A DNA stretch of 64,000 nucleotides from Sorangium aterium (GCF_028368935.1 NZ_JAQNDK010000004.1:124001-188000), one strand, 5' to 3'; counted from the stretch's first letter, positions 9,272 to 18,039 are shown. The notes: generated from the letters alone by a model not told the origin. Translations and numbers: made by a program.

Positions 9272-10114
9272 CTAGGAGCGCGCGGCGAGGCGATCTTGGA
9301 AGATCTTGCGATCCCCCCTCGCCGCCTTCCGGAAGCCGCGGGGCGAGACGCCGGCCGCGCGGTGGAAGGTGCGGACGAAATTGGAGAGGTCGCCGAACCC
9401 GACGTCGAGCGCGATGTCGGTGATCGACCGGGCCTCGTCGGCGAGGAGGCGCGCGGCGCGGCGCAGGCGGGCGCGGACCAGGTACTGGTGCGGGGTCACG
9501 CCAAGGACCTTCCCGAAGACCCGCAGGAAGTGGAACGGGCTGAGCCCCACCTCCCGCGCCGCGCCCTCGAGGTCGATCGGCTCGTGCGCGTGCTCGTCCA
9601 GCCAGAGCGCCGCCTCGACGGCGCGGCGGCGGTCGCGCGCCCCGATGTCCCGCGGCCTTCGCTGCCGGCCGGAGGCGACCTCGACGAAGCGGGCGGCGAG
9701 GAGCACCCCCACCTCGTCGACGCCGATGTCGCTCCTGCCCTCGGCGGCCGCCTGCGCGAGCTCGCCGAGCACCATCAGCTCGGGCAGCGGCGGCAGGCCG
9801 CCGGCACGGAACGCGCCGCCGCCGTCGCCGAGCGCCTCGACGAGCGCCGGCGCGAGCTGGAGCGACAGGCACTCGTCGCCGACGACGTGCTCGTGCGAGC
9901 ACGTGTACTCGTCGCCGGGGTGGCCGACCAGGAGCGACCCGGCCACGAGCTCGAACGCCTCCCCCCGGACGCGGTAGCTGAAGCTGCCCTTGCGCACGTA
10001 GGAGACGGAGAAGCCCCGGTGGAGCTCGGCGAACGGCGCGTCCCCAGGTCCAGAGCTGCACCGGTAGTCGACCACCGAGATGGCCTCGCCCCGCACCAGC
10101 GTCGTGACCTCCAT
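9272..10114 (-). CDS. AraC-family transcriptional regulator
   Basis: 280 residues. The N-terminal part (1-150) is a cupin-like sensor with a His/Cys cluster [13 protein letters not shown]. The C-terminal about 100 residues are a double helix-turn-helix AraC domain, with the signature [20 protein letters not shown]. It lies just upstream of, and co-oriented with, the Ogt-AlkA fusion. In E. coli the adaptive response is run by Ada, an AraC-type domain fused to methyltransferase domains; here regulator and repair enzymes are on separate but adjacent genes. Control of that repair gene is an inference from position. Whether the Cys residues sense alkylation is unknown. Confidence 0.88.
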   Translation of the reverse strand: MEVTTLVRGEAISVVDYRCSSGPGDAPFAELHRGFSVSYVRKGSFSYRVRGEAFELVAGSLLVGHPGDEYTCSHEHVVGDECLSLQLAPALVEALGDGGGAFRAGGLPPLPELMVLGELAQAAAEGRSDIGVDEVGVLLAARFVEVASGRQRRPRDIGARDRRRAVEAALWLDEHAHEPIDLEGAAREVGLSPFHFLRVFGKVLGVTPHQYLVRARLRRAARLLADEARSITDIALDVGFGDLSNFVRTFHRAAGVSPRGFRKAARGDRKIFQDRLAARS

Positions 10115-10234
10115 GGGTCACCGAATGTATCTGCGGCGGCGAGGCCGAGCAACGCGCCCAGCGCTCGCCCTACGCCGCCGCGCGGCGGCCGTGCCAGGTG
10201 TGCGTTCATGGCGTTGGCTCCTTGGGCGTCTTGC

Positions 10235-11401
10235 CTAAGGCAGGGTGTCCTCGCGGGCGATCGACGACGCGCGGAAGCGGGCCACCTGCGCGTCCACCTC
10301 GGCCTGCGACAGGATGGCATCCTTGGCGAAATAGACCCAGTCGACGTCCTCGGCGTACGTCCGTGGCTCGGTCTGCCCAGCGGCGAGCTCGTCGAACCAC
10401 AGATTGAAGTCGAGGTGCTGGTTCGTCTCGGGGACGTACGTCGCACCGTGCGTGCAGAGCAGCGTGCCTTCGATGTAGTAGCGGATGTCGGACTCGGTGA
10501 TCTGGATGAGGAGCCTCTTCCAGCCGGACTGGTCCCCGGCCGCATGGTTCGACTGCGTGTTCTCCAGCGTGGCCGTCTCCCACGAGGTCAGCCACAGCGT
10601 GCTGGTGTCTTCCTGACCCCACCCGCCGTTGGGCATGTACTCGAAATCCTGCTCCGAATAGCCGGGATCGGTCTCGGGGTCGTTGATCCACGGGCTGATC
10701 GCGAAGAACGTCTCGACCGGCTTGTCGGCGAGGTGCCGGGTCCCGGTCAGAGGCGTGTTGCTGAATTTTACCCGAGCGGAGTACGTCCCCAGGCGGAACT
10801 TGTCGTCGTTCGATTGAAGCTCTGCGTGCGAGGTGCTCTCGCCGGACCCGCGTGTGGTCGCCTCGAGCCGTAGCAGCCTGTTCGAGGCGAGATCGGGATC
10901 ATCGATGAACGACACATTCGACGGCAGCCATCGGGCGCCGTCGACCCCGGGCGCTCCGTCTTCCGCGCGGACCCACCACCAGCTCGTGAGATCGTCGTCG
11001 GTGATGCCGGTGTAGGTGAAGTCGTCGAAGAGCTCGGCCGACACGGTGACGTGGCCACCGCCACCTCCGTCACCGCCACCTCCGTCACCGCCACCTCCGT
11101 CACCGCCACCTCCGTCACCGCCGGCGCCGCCACTGCCGGCGCCGTCACCGCCGGCGCCAGCGCCGCTGTTCCCGTCGCTGCCGCCATGACCGCCGTTGCC
11201 CCCGGCGTCGCCGCTGCCACCGTCACCGCCGTTGCCCCCGGCGCGTCCGGCACCGCTGTCGTTGGCGGCGGTGTCATTCGAGCAAGCCACCAACACTTGC
11301 GCCGCGAGAAGCATCATGCCCGCACGGCGGATGCAGCGCACGCCGCGAAGCGCCCCGTCCTTCGAAGCAACGACGCCCTGAGATTCGCGATGCGTTTTCA
11401 T
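10235..11401 (-). CDS. GH16-like glycosidase lipoprotein with Gly-rich linker
   Basis: 388 residues from ATG 11401, chosen because GGAG lies eight bases upstream; the frame is open to 11473. A signal peptide ends at lipobox VLVAC (Cys40). Residues about 48-117 are an extreme Gly/Asp/Ser linker encoded by short triplet-like repeats (11050-11250). The remaining domain has the GH16 pattern E-x-D-x-E in SEQDFEYM (Glu250, Asp252, Glu254), with FSNTPLTGTRHLADKPVETF and many aromatic residues around it. GH16 enzymes hydrolyse beta-1,3/1,4-glucans or galactans by retention. Predicted to be tethered to the cell surface. Substrate is not determinable by eye. Confidence 0.72.
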   Translation of the reverse strand: MKTHRESQGVVASKDGALRGVRCIRRAGMMLLAAQVLVACSNDTAANDSGAGRAGGNGGDGGSGDAGGNGGHGGSDGNSGAGAGGDGAGSGGAGGDGGGGDGGGGDGGGGDGGGGGHVTVSAELFDDFTYTGITDDDLTSWWWVRAEDGAPGVDGARWLPSNVSFIDDPDLASNRLLRLEATTRGSGESTSHAELQSNDDKFRLGTYSARVKFSNTPLTGTRHLADKPVETFFAISPWINDPETDPGYSEQDFEYMPNGGWGQEDTSTLWLTSWETATLENTQSNHAAGDQSGWKRLLIQITESDIRYYIEGTLLCTHGATYVPETNQHLDFNLWFDELAAGQTEPRTYAEDVDWVYFAKDAILSQAEVDAQVARFRASSIAREDTLP

Positions 11402-11507
11402 CAAGACTGCTCCATTCCAGATCGAGCGCCTGGCCGCACGCAGTGAGACGTCTGGTGAGGGGCCAGATACCACATCTTCCTGTTCCTCGAAGGAGAGCGA
11501 ATTGGGT

Positions 11508-12737
11508 CTACGAGATGGAATGCCCCTTCGGTGGGCGTGGCGTCTGCGGGCCGGGCGCCGCCGCGGGCGACGGCTCCGCAGCCGGGTGGAGCGGGAGCGG
11601 GGCCGCCGACCCGACGGGGGCTCGCTTCGTCTGCGCGACGGTCGCCTGCGCGACGGTCGCCTCGGGGCGCCGGGCGGCGCCGCGCCGATCGCGCGCCTCG
11701 ACGTCTTGATCGGACCGGTTGAGCGTCACCTCGGTCGGATCGGCCGCCGCGACGGCGCTCGGGGCGGCCATCGCGATCTCGGCGGGAGCCTGCCACGCGG
11801 GCGGTGCGCCCGGCACCTCGACGCCGACGACGACGCGCACCGCCGCGAGCGCTGCTTCCTCCGCGAGCGGGAAGCTGCGTCGCCAGACCAGCGAGCACGA
11901 CTGCCTGTCGCCGTCGATGTGCAGCGTGTCCAGCACCAGATCGAGCGGCTGCCCCTCCGTGACGCCGAACGCCGAGAGGCCGTGCACGCGCGCGAGGGCG
12001 CGCGCCCCGGGGAGCCGCGTCCGCAGCGCCGGGAGCGTCGGGTGGAGCCCCGCGAGCACGAGCCACTCGTCGCCGACCAGCGCTTCGACGCGCTGATCGG
12101 GAGGGGCCGCCTGGAAGTAGCTCCAGTCGAAATCGTCGGGGATCTCGAGGAGGGGACCCTCGAGCGCCTTGTGGGGCGTACGCCCGAGCAGCCGCCTGCG
12201 CGACGGCCATACGCTCCCGATCGGCGCGAAGCCCGCCGGGTGGTCGCGCCGCGAAGGGTCCAGCACGGCGGGGCGATCGGTGCCGAACGGGTTGTCGGCC
12301 ATGCCGATCCCCCCGAACGCGCGCTCGTAGGCGAGCGGGACCGCCTTCTCCGCGCCGCCGGGCTCGATCGAGAGCGCCTTGTCGAGGATCGGGCGCTCGC
12401 CGGCGAAGAGCGCGAGGCGCACGGAGAAGGGCGCCGCAGGCGGGCCCGGCGGCGCGTGCGCGTGGCCCGTGAAGAACACGTCGATGCGCGCGAGGTAGGG
12501 CGCGAGGTCGCTCGTCAACCGGACGCTGCGGCCCGGGTTGTTGTGATGGTGGATGTCGGCGTCGATGATCGGCTGCGGCTCGACGGGGACCATCGGCGCG
12601 CCGTCGACGAAGGCGAAGGTCGCCTTGGCGATCACCGTGAGGTGGAGCCGCCCGCGCGCGCGCCACAGGACCCCCGCTGCTGCCGTTCCGGAAGGCGCCG
12701 CGGGCGCGCTGGGAGTGGGCGAGGCATCCGATGTCAC
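11508..12737 (-). CDS. DUF2169 domain protein
   Basis: About 409 residues from GTG 12737; GTG 12764 is an equally possible start, and neither has a strong ribosome site. The frame is open much further upstream, but that part overlaps the next gene and lacks protein character. The core begins LTVIAKATFAFVDGAPMV and contains the His-rich stretch DIHHHNN, the features I use to assign DUF2169. Proteins with this domain are frequent in myxobacteria and are often encoded near type VI secretion loading or effector genes; no such gene is seen here. The last about 90 residues are Ala/Pro-rich and low in complexity. The function is unknown. Confidence 0.7.
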   Translation of the reverse strand: MTSDASPTPSAPAAPSGTAAAGVLWRARGRLHLTVIAKATFAFVDGAPMVPVEPQPIIDADIHHHNNPGRSVRLTSDLAPYLARIDVFFTGHAHAPPGPPAAPFSVRLALFAGERPILDKALSIEPGGAEKAVPLAYERAFGGIGMADNPFGTDRPAVLDPSRRDHPAGFAPIGSVWPSRRRLLGRTPHKALEGPLLEIPDDFDWSYFQAAPPDQRVEALVGDEWLVLAGLHPTLPALRTRLPGARALARVHGLSAFGVTEGQPLDLVLDTLHIDGDRQSCSLVWRRSFPLAEEAALAAVRVVVGVEVPGAPPAWQAPAEIAMAAPSAVAAADPTEVTLNRSDQDVEARDRRGAARRPEATVAQATVAQTKRAPVGSAAPLPLHPAAEPSPAAAPGPQTPRPPKGHSIS

Positions 12738-12892
12738 CGTGCCATGAGAGCACCGGGGCTTCACGAGGGTCAAGCCTGCCCCGCAACGACACCGGAGCGT
12801 CGTCGCGGGGTTCAGCCGACCGCCCGGGGAGCGTTCGCTCGTGGGGCGGCCTCGGGCTGCCGTCGGTGGTTCGAACGAATGAAATCGATGCG

Positions 12893-13378
12893 CTAGAGAC
12901 GATACCCCGGATCGCCTGGCAGCTTGCCGTCGACGCGAAGAATTTTGACGTCCTTCCCGGCCGCGGATGCGCGAACGAATCCGATGGCCCCGTCCACCCT
13001 GCCCACGATCCACAGGACCGCAGCCGCATCCGGGACGTGCTTCGGCGGACCGGCTTGTCCACGAATCTTGCGATCGATCCAGTAGAGGCCAATTTGCTCG
13101 GGCGACATGCCGAGGACCGCCTTGTCGAAGCCGATGCGCTCCGGAGAACCCCTGGGATACGTGATAGGGACCAGCGGCTTCCCGTTGGCTACGACCGGGC
13201 TGCCCATGTAGGCGCGCTTCAGATCTCCAAACGAGATCTCGTTCGTGGGGAAGCTCTTCGAGACGACGATCGCCAGAGGTCCCACGTTCTCCGCGCCGTA
13301 CGACTCGGCCAGCGTCACCGAGGTGATCGCCGCGAATGCGAATGCGCACGATATCAAGAGGGTTCTTCGATCGATCAT
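12893..13378 (-). CDS. Small periplasmic PstS-like substrate-binding protein
   Basis: 161 residues with a signal peptide (MIDRRTLLISCAFAFA, cleaved near residue 25). The mature part resembles one lobe of a phosphate-type periplasmic binding protein: VVSKSFPTNEISFGDLKRAY and a final GAIGFVRAS strand are typical. It is about half the length of true PstS, so a full two-lobe ligand site is unlikely. The ATG starts one base after the porin stop codon, so it is the third gene of a coupled operon with a Cys-rich lipoprotein and a porin. A role with that porin, for instance in uptake of an oxyanion, is inference. Confidence 0.72.
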   Translation of the reverse strand: MIDRRTLLISCAFAFAAITSVTLAESYGAENVGPLAIVVSKSFPTNEISFGDLKRAYMGSPVVANGKPLVPITYPRGSPERIGFDKAVLGMSPEQIGLYWIDRKIRGQAGPPKHVPDAAAVLWIVGRVDGAIGFVRASAAGKDVKILRVDGKLPGDPGYRL

Positions 13379-13379
13379 C

Positions 13380-14924
13380 CTAGAAACTCCACGCGACCTG
13401 CGCGACCAGCTGATCCATGTCGGGGCTCTTCTTTTTCAGGTAGGGCATCCATACATGCACGCCGACGAGCTTCAGGACGACGTTGTCCGTGGGGCGGATG
13501 TTCAAGCCGCCGACGGCAGCGGCCCCCTCAACCACGGGGCTGGACTTGCCGAGGCGGTCGTACTCGAGGCCGAACCAGGGCATGATGCCGTACCAGGGCA
13601 ACCGGTAGCCCGTTTGAAAGTAAGCGCCCCAGGTGCGGTTGTCGGGAGCCCACGTCCCCGGGATGATCCCAGCCGGCCGATAGTCGTCGTCGTAGCGTAC
13701 GTCATGCATGATGTACTCGGACTGGAACAGGAACTCGCCCCAGGTGTACTTGAGATCGGCGGCCAGGCCGAGCTCGTCGTACCTCGCGGTGACGGGGAAC
13801 TTGGTGACAAACGCGCCGTCCTCCAGCGCTGCGACCTGCGCGGCGTCGGTGTAGCGGCCCTTGTAGCCCGATGTGCCGACCGTGACGGTGCCGTAGGGAG
13901 TGTCTTGCTGAAGCCAGAGACGCCAGCCAACGGCCTTGTTCTTGTCCAGATCCATGTAGCTGTCGACCGGGCCGCGGCCGTTTGAAACGGTGAGGTGGTA
14001 GCCCACCTGTGTGTCGCTGATGCCATGGCTGCCATACGCTTCGATGCCGGTCTGTCGTTGCGGCAGCCACTCGGCGCCGATGATATAGGGTCGCGTGTTG
14101 CTCAGGATGACCGGTGACCCGTGGTCGACGTTCCAGATCCCATAGGGGGTGAGCCACTGTCCGGCCCGGATGTTGAAGAGCGGATGGGCTGCGTATTCGA
14201 GCCACGCGCGCTCGATGATCACCCCACCCACCTTCTTCGTCCTGGAAAAGTCGGTGTAGTCCGGAAAGGCGGCGCTGACGCGGGTGTTCTGGAACGTCGC
14301 CGGATCGAACATGACCGCCCCGTCGGGCAGGTAAGTGAAGCGGACCTCGATCAAGGAGCGGAACTTCTTGCCCAAATTCGAGTCGAGGTAGACGTTCAGA
14401 TTGCCGACGTAGAAGCTCGGATTCGGGCCCACGCCGGTCGAGGCGCCCGACGTCTTCGCGTCGCTGAGCAGCGTGGAGAACGTGAAATCAGCAAAGCCAT
14501 AGATGCTGATCTTGGTCGCTTCGTCGGTCAGGTCCTCCGCGATCGCCTCGGCGGCCGGCGCGTAAGCATCCGCTCCTCCGCCGGCCTTCGGGGCAGCGCT
14601 GGCGTCGACCGTGCCGGCAGCCCCTGTCCCTGGTTGAGGTGCCACGGCGCCCGGGGCCGGGCTGGCTGCCAGCGCAGGCGCGTTCGCTGCGCCCGGCTGC
14701 GCGCTCGTGCCGGGTTGAGCCGGAGAGGCTGGCTCCGAAGGTGGAGCCGCACCCGACGCGTCCGGCGCCGGAGCCGGTCCGGAGGGGGCTGCTGGACCAG
14801 CCGTCTCCGCAGGCGTCGGAGCTGCTTGAGCCGCCGCGAACGACGACCCGAGCAGCAGCGCGGAGGACATGGCCAAGGTAACGTGAATGGGCACGCCACG
14901 GAATGCAACGGATCGCGTTCTCAA
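13380..14924 (-). CDS. Outer-membrane porin-like beta-barrel protein
   Basis: 514 residues if it starts at TTG 14924. This start is preferred because GGGAG lies nine bases upstream, the TTG overlaps the TGA of the upstream gene (TTGA), and the resulting N-terminus MRTRSVAFRG followed by LAMSSALLLGSSFAAAQA is a good signal peptide. A later GTG (14894) or ATG would damage the signal sequence. Residues about 30-115 are Ala/Pro-rich linker. The rest alternates aromatic and polar residues in strands such as ISIYGFADFTFSTL and FNIRAGQWLTPYGIWN, and ends with Phe (VAQVAWSF), the usual outer-membrane barrel C-terminus. It is probably a porin, translationally coupled to both neighbours. Confidence 0.78.
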   Translation of the reverse strand: MRTRSVAFRGVPIHVTLAMSSALLLGSSFAAAQAAPTPAETAGPAAPSGPAPAPDASGAAPPSEPASPAQPGTSAQPGAANAPALAASPAPGAVAPQPGTGAAGTVDASAAPKAGGGADAYAPAAEAIAEDLTDEATKISIYGFADFTFSTLLSDAKTSGASTGVGPNPSFYVGNLNVYLDSNLGKKFRSLIEVRFTYLPDGAVMFDPATFQNTRVSAAFPDYTDFSRTKKVGGVIIERAWLEYAAHPLFNIRAGQWLTPYGIWNVDHGSPVILSNTRPYIIGAEWLPQRQTGIEAYGSHGISDTQVGYHLTVSNGRGPVDSYMDLDKNKAVGWRLWLQQDTPYGTVTVGTSGYKGRYTDAAQVAALEDGAFVTKFPVTARYDELGLAADLKYTWGEFLFQSEYIMHDVRYDDDYRPAGIIPGTWAPDNRTWGAYFQTGYRLPWYGIMPWFGLEYDRLGKSSPVVEGAAAVGGLNIRPTDNVVLKLVGVHVWMPYLKKKSPDMDQLVAQVAWSF

Positions 14925-15715
14925 TTGATGCAGCTCCCTTCCGCGACGCACTGGTACTGGGCAACACCATAGGCGGTAAAGTCGCAGCATACGGTGCCGG
15001 TGAAGCAGTTGTCCGGCGAGAGCGTGCAGCCTTGAACCTGGCACTTCTGCGTCACGGCGGTATTGCAGTACGTGGCCTCGGTCCCCGCACACTCCGCGTC
15101 GCTGGCGCAAGGTTTTCCCGCCCCGACGGGCGGTCGGCGACAGTAGGATGGGGTGACCGTGAGATCGCACATGTGTCCGCCGGCGCAGTCGGCGGAGCTC
15201 GTGCATCCTTGGCTGGTGCAGTAGCCAGCGGTCCCCGAGACGGCGTGGCAGTGATTGTACGTTGCGTCGGGACAAGGCGTCGTCGCTGTATCGCATGCTG
15301 CGTCCAGGCCGGCGGGGGTCGCCGTGCAGGGCGCCCCGGCGGACGCCCTGCTGAAGCCCGTCGCGCATTCGCATGCCCCTGTCGCTCCAGTCACTTCGTT
15401 CTCGCCACAGGCATCGCAGGGGGCCGCGGCGTCAGCGCGGCCATATCCGGCTTTGCAGACACAGCCATTGGCCCCGGCCTCCTCGTTTTCGAGGCAGCGC
15501 ACGCAGCCCTTCTTCGTCGCGGCATAGCCCTCGGCGCAGACGCAGAGCGCCGAGTATTCGGAGTTGGCCTTCAGGGTCTGGCCGGGCCCACACGGCTGAT
15601 CACTGTCGTAGACGCAGCCAATGATCGGGAAAGTGACGGCAGTTGCCATCAGGAAGACTCGGCCCCATCGCCGTGACGCCGACGCTGCAGATTCATGTGG
15701 CAGTCTCGCGCACAT
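14921..15715 (-). CDS. Cys-rich secreted lipoprotein
   Basis: 264 residues from ATG 15715, which has AAGGAA ten bases upstream; the frame extends to 15784 without support. The signal peptide ends in lipobox PIIGC (Cys34). The mature protein has about 35 Cys in EGF- or TNFR-like spacing: C-x-C-AEGYAATKKGC, C-x-C-KAGYGRADAAAPCDAC, then CTSSADCAGGHMC and CASDAECAG blocks like those of many myxobacterial surface proteins. It is first in a three-gene operon with a porin and a small binding protein. The upstream spacer (15716-16193) has a perfect 12-bp palindrome that could be an operator. Predicted to be surface-anchored; function unknown. Confidence 0.75.
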   Translation of the reverse strand: MCARLPHESAASASRRWGRVFLMATAVTFPIIGCVYDSDQPCGPGQTLKANSEYSALCVCAEGYAATKKGCVRCLENEEAGANGCVCKAGYGRADAAAPCDACGENEVTGATGACECATGFSRASAGAPCTATPAGLDAACDTATTPCPDATYNHCHAVSGTAGYCTSQGCTSSADCAGGHMCDLTVTPSYCRRPPVGAGKPCASDAECAGTEATYCNTAVTQKCQVQGCTLSPDNCFTGTVCCDFTAYGVAQYQCVAEGSCIN

Positions 15716-16193
15716 TGTGCTCGTTCCTTGTCGTTGGGTGAGTGGGGACACGGACCCGCTTGAGTCTGATCGCAGCACGCTCAAGTGGCGCTCATGGATT
15801 GTGCATGGCCGTGATGGCTCATGGATCCCCCGTCGAGCTCAGCCAACCGCAAATTTGCGTTAAAAGCAATGCTTTCTCGCCCCCCCCAATCGACGTTGGC
15901 TCCGCGGAGGCAAGGAATCCTGGCGGCGTGGTGTGACCAACAGATCTGTGTGAGTGTCACGCCTGCGATGTCGCTCCGAGGCTTCGCAGCGCCGCTCGAA
16001 GCGGCGGACCTTCCTCCGGATCGTGAGCTTTTGCCCCGCGCCCGTATCGGGGCACGCGCAGCGCCGTCACACCCTCGATTCCGGGCGGGAGCTCGGGCCC
16101 GCTCTGAGCCGTGCCCGGCGCATCGCCGGCGCCGCGCCGCTCGGCCCCGCAGGCTGTGGAGTGAAGGCGGCAGGCCCTCCGGGGGCGGGGGCC
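15716..16193. promoter_or_regulatory. 478-bp spacer with AT-rich island and 12-bp palindrome
   Basis: No convincing gene is present in this stretch. Between about 15845 and 15905 the base composition drops to AT-rich. The perfect palindrome CGCAAATTTGCG sits at 15848-15859, about 135 bp before the start of the lipoprotein-porin operon, which reads leftward. A second weak inverted pair, CTTGAG/CTCAAG (15759-15785), lies nearer the gene. The palindrome is a plausible operator or promoter-proximal element. I could not place a clear -35/-10 pair. Confidence 0.35.
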
Positions 16194-17039
16194 TCAGGCT
16201 GCGCCCTCGAAGCCGGGCAGGGGATCGTAGTCCTGATCGGGGTCGTCCTCCTCGCCGGGCTCGGCGCAGACCGGCTCGTCGCCGTCCTCTCCCGTGCTGC
16301 CGGTGTCGTCGAGCAGCCCATCGAACGGTCCGGGGAGCGGCTCGTCCTCGTCCGCCTCGAGCAGCGCGTCCATGCCCTCCACCTCGCCGGTCTCCAGGTA
16401 ACGCTCCCACGCGTCCGGGTGATCCCGGGCGCAGAGCGCCGAGAGCGCGGCGACGCCCAGGCGCACGATCGGCTTGCCATCCGTGCTGCTGCGGGGCCGC
16501 GCCCTCAGATCGCGCGGGGCGTACACCGTGAGCTCCAGGGGCGCCGCGTCCGCCACGTGGTAGTGGACGTACTCCCGGAGCTCTCCGCCCTTCTGGAGGG
16601 TCACGCGCTCGCGGTCGAACGTCCAGCCGAGCGCCCGCACGTGCCGCTCCAGCGCCTCCTCGTCGGCGGGGAACACGTGCAGATCGACGTCGCTGCCACG
16701 GCGGATATGGCCAGTGGAGACCGAGCCGATGAGCCGCGGCGAGAACGGCGCGAGCGCGCGCATGGCCTCCAGCGCCACGATGCGCAGCGCGAAGAGCCGG
16801 CGCGTCCGCTGGCTCCCCTCGGCGCGCTCGGCGAAGAGGAGCAGCGCCTCGCGGATCTCGCCGTTGGAGGGCAGGTCCGCGGGCCGGTAGCGCGCCCGCC
16901 GCCCCTCCACCGCGCCGAGGATCCGCTTCGCGGCCATGCGCTTCGCGGTGAAGTACTGGTCCACGCCCTCCTCGTACATGAGGCGCGCGGCCTCCGCGGC
17001 GATGCGGGCTCGCAGCCCGCCGAAGCGCTCGGCGCTCAT
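16194..17039 (-). CDS. Nucleotidyltransferase-fold protein
   Basis: 281 residues. The central motif LIGSVSTGHIRRGSDVDLHV is the polymerase-beta-type nucleotidyltransferase signature: GS at 105-106 and Asp117-x-Asp119 for metal. A conserved N-terminal helix reads RLMYEEGVDQYFTAKRMAAK. The C-terminal 50 residues are very acidic. Such folds move nucleotides to RNA, protein or small molecules. The gene overlaps the preceding HTH gene by ATGA, and that gene overlaps an HD-hydrolase gene, so the three are surely co-translated. Nucleotidyltransferase plus HD pairs occur in RNA-end and nucleotide-second-messenger systems; the target here is unknown. Confidence 0.75.
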   Translation of the reverse strand: MSAERFGGLRARIAAEAARLMYEEGVDQYFTAKRMAAKRILGAVEGRRARYRPADLPSNGEIREALLLFAERAEGSQRTRRLFALRIVALEAMRALAPFSPRLIGSVSTGHIRRGSDVDLHVFPADEEALERHVRALGWTFDRERVTLQKGGELREYVHYHVADAAPLELTVYAPRDLRARPRSSTDGKPIVRLGVAALSALCARDHPDAWERYLETGEVEGMDALLEADEDEPLPGPFDGLLDDTGSTGEDGDEPVCAEPGEEDDPDQDYDPLPGFEGAA

Positions 17040-17434
17040 CTCGCCACCCGCGCCGCGCGCGTCGCCGGCGCCGCCGCCGCGGCGACCGCCGGCTCGAGGG
17101 CCTGCCGCAGCCGGAGCATCGCGCCGCCGACCACCCGGCCGCCCCGCGGCGCCCCGAACAGGCGCTTCTGCACGACCTGCTGCGCCACGCCGAGGCGGCG
17201 CGCGATCTCGCCCTGCGACAGGCCGTCGAAGAAATAGGCCTCGACGACCTCCCGCTGCTTCGCCGTCAGCGCGGTCTCGACCGCGTCCCGCACCGCGGCG
17301 CAGAGCCGCGCTCGCCCGGGCGGCTCGGCCTCGCCGCCCCAGAGCCGGCGATCGTCGCCCCAGCGGTCGACGTCGTCGCAGAGGACCTCACGGCGGATCT
17401 TGCGCTCAGGCGAGCGGCTCCTTTCGCAGGTCAT
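17036..17434 (-). CDS. Sigma-70 region 4-like HTH protein
   Basis: 132 residues. The middle (about residues 55-95) reads LTAKQREVVEAYFFDGLSQG and continues EIARRLGVAQQVVQKR. This is a sigma-70 region 4 type helix-turn-helix, but region 2 is missing and an unusual FGAPRGGRVVGGAMLRLRQAL tail follows the recognition helix. It is therefore a DNA- (or possibly RNA-) binding adaptor, not a full sigma factor. It starts inside the HD gene (29-bp overlap) and ends in the ATGA start of the nucleotidyltransferase gene. The start is the only ATG in frame before the HTH. It could autoregulate the cluster. Confidence 0.7.
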   Translation of the reverse strand: MTCERSRSPERKIRREVLCDDVDRWGDDRRLWGGEAEPPGRARLCAAVRDAVETALTAKQREVVEAYFFDGLSQGEIARRLGVAQQVVQKRLFGAPRGGRVVGGAMLRLRQALEPAVAAAAAPATRAARVAR

Positions 17435-17903
17435 CGGAGGGGGCGGGCTCGCCGCCGATCGACAGGAGGGTCCAGTCTGCGCCGTCGAGCAGGAGCTCCA
17501 CGGCGGCCTCGGGGCGGAGCACGGTCGCCTCGGGCGAGCGGCCGCCGACGTCCCAGCGGCGGAGCCGCGCGAGGTCCACGAGCGCCTTCGTGCGCCGCAG
17601 GCGCCGCCTGGTCGCGCCGGGCGCGCGCAACAGGTGGAGGTGGTGCCGCACGAGCCAGACCACCCGCGGGCACACGAGCTCCGCGAGCACGTCGGCCCCC
17701 TCCTCGGCGTGATCGGCGCAGGCGAACGCCTTGCCGACGTCGTGGAGCAGGGCCGCGGCCCAGAGCGAGCGATCCGCGGTCTCGCGGCGGGCCAGGTCGA
17801 ATACCTGCAGGGAATGGAAGAGCGCGTCGCCCTCGGGGTGCCAGCGCGGATCCTGCGGCACGCGGTCGAGGGCGAGGAGGAGATCGAGGAGGTCCTGGTG
17901 CAT
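17406..17903 (-). CDS. HD-domain phosphohydrolase
   Basis: 165 residues. HSLQVFDLA (His30) and LLHDVGK (His54-Asp55), followed by Asp/His positions in CADHAEEGADVL and VRHHLHL, give the metal-binding pattern of HD hydrolases. The family hydrolyses nucleotides, cyclic dinucleotides or RNA 2',3'-cyclic ends. It is first in a minus-strand trio whose next gene, the sigma-4-like HTH, starts 29 bp before this stop codon. The HD and nucleotidyltransferase domains, one fused chain in bacterial CCA-adding enzymes, are on separate genes here with a DNA-binding protein between them. Confidence 0.8.
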   Translation of the reverse strand: MHQDLLDLLLALDRVPQDPRWHPEGDALFHSLQVFDLARRETADRSLWAAALLHDVGKAFACADHAEEGADVLAELVCPRVVWLVRHHLHLLRAPGATRRRLRRTKALVDLARLRRWDVGGRSPEATVLRPEAAVELLLDGADWTLLSIGGEPAPSDDLRKEPLA

Positions 17904-18039
17904 CGACGGGAGGGCGGTCAGGCCGCCCGCGGGCTGCGGGCGAGCGGTGCCCCTTCACCCTGGGGCGCGGTCACACCCACCGGGAGGCCGCGCTCGCCGG
18001 GCGAGCCGAAGCATAGCGCGGGCGCGCCTGCGCCAGGCG

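Noticed and set aside
7160-10873. 1237-residue plus-strand open frame
   Set aside because: Antisense to the peroxiredoxin, Ogt-AlkA, AraC and GH16-like genes, all of which have clear domains on the other strand.
15862-15905. Sigma-54 promoter upstream of the lipoprotein-porin operon
   Set aside because: A TTGC box is present on the minus strand, but no GG doublet lies at the required distance.
17036-17434. ECF sigma factor
   Set aside because: Only a region-4-like HTH is present; region 2, needed for promoter melting and core binding, is missing.
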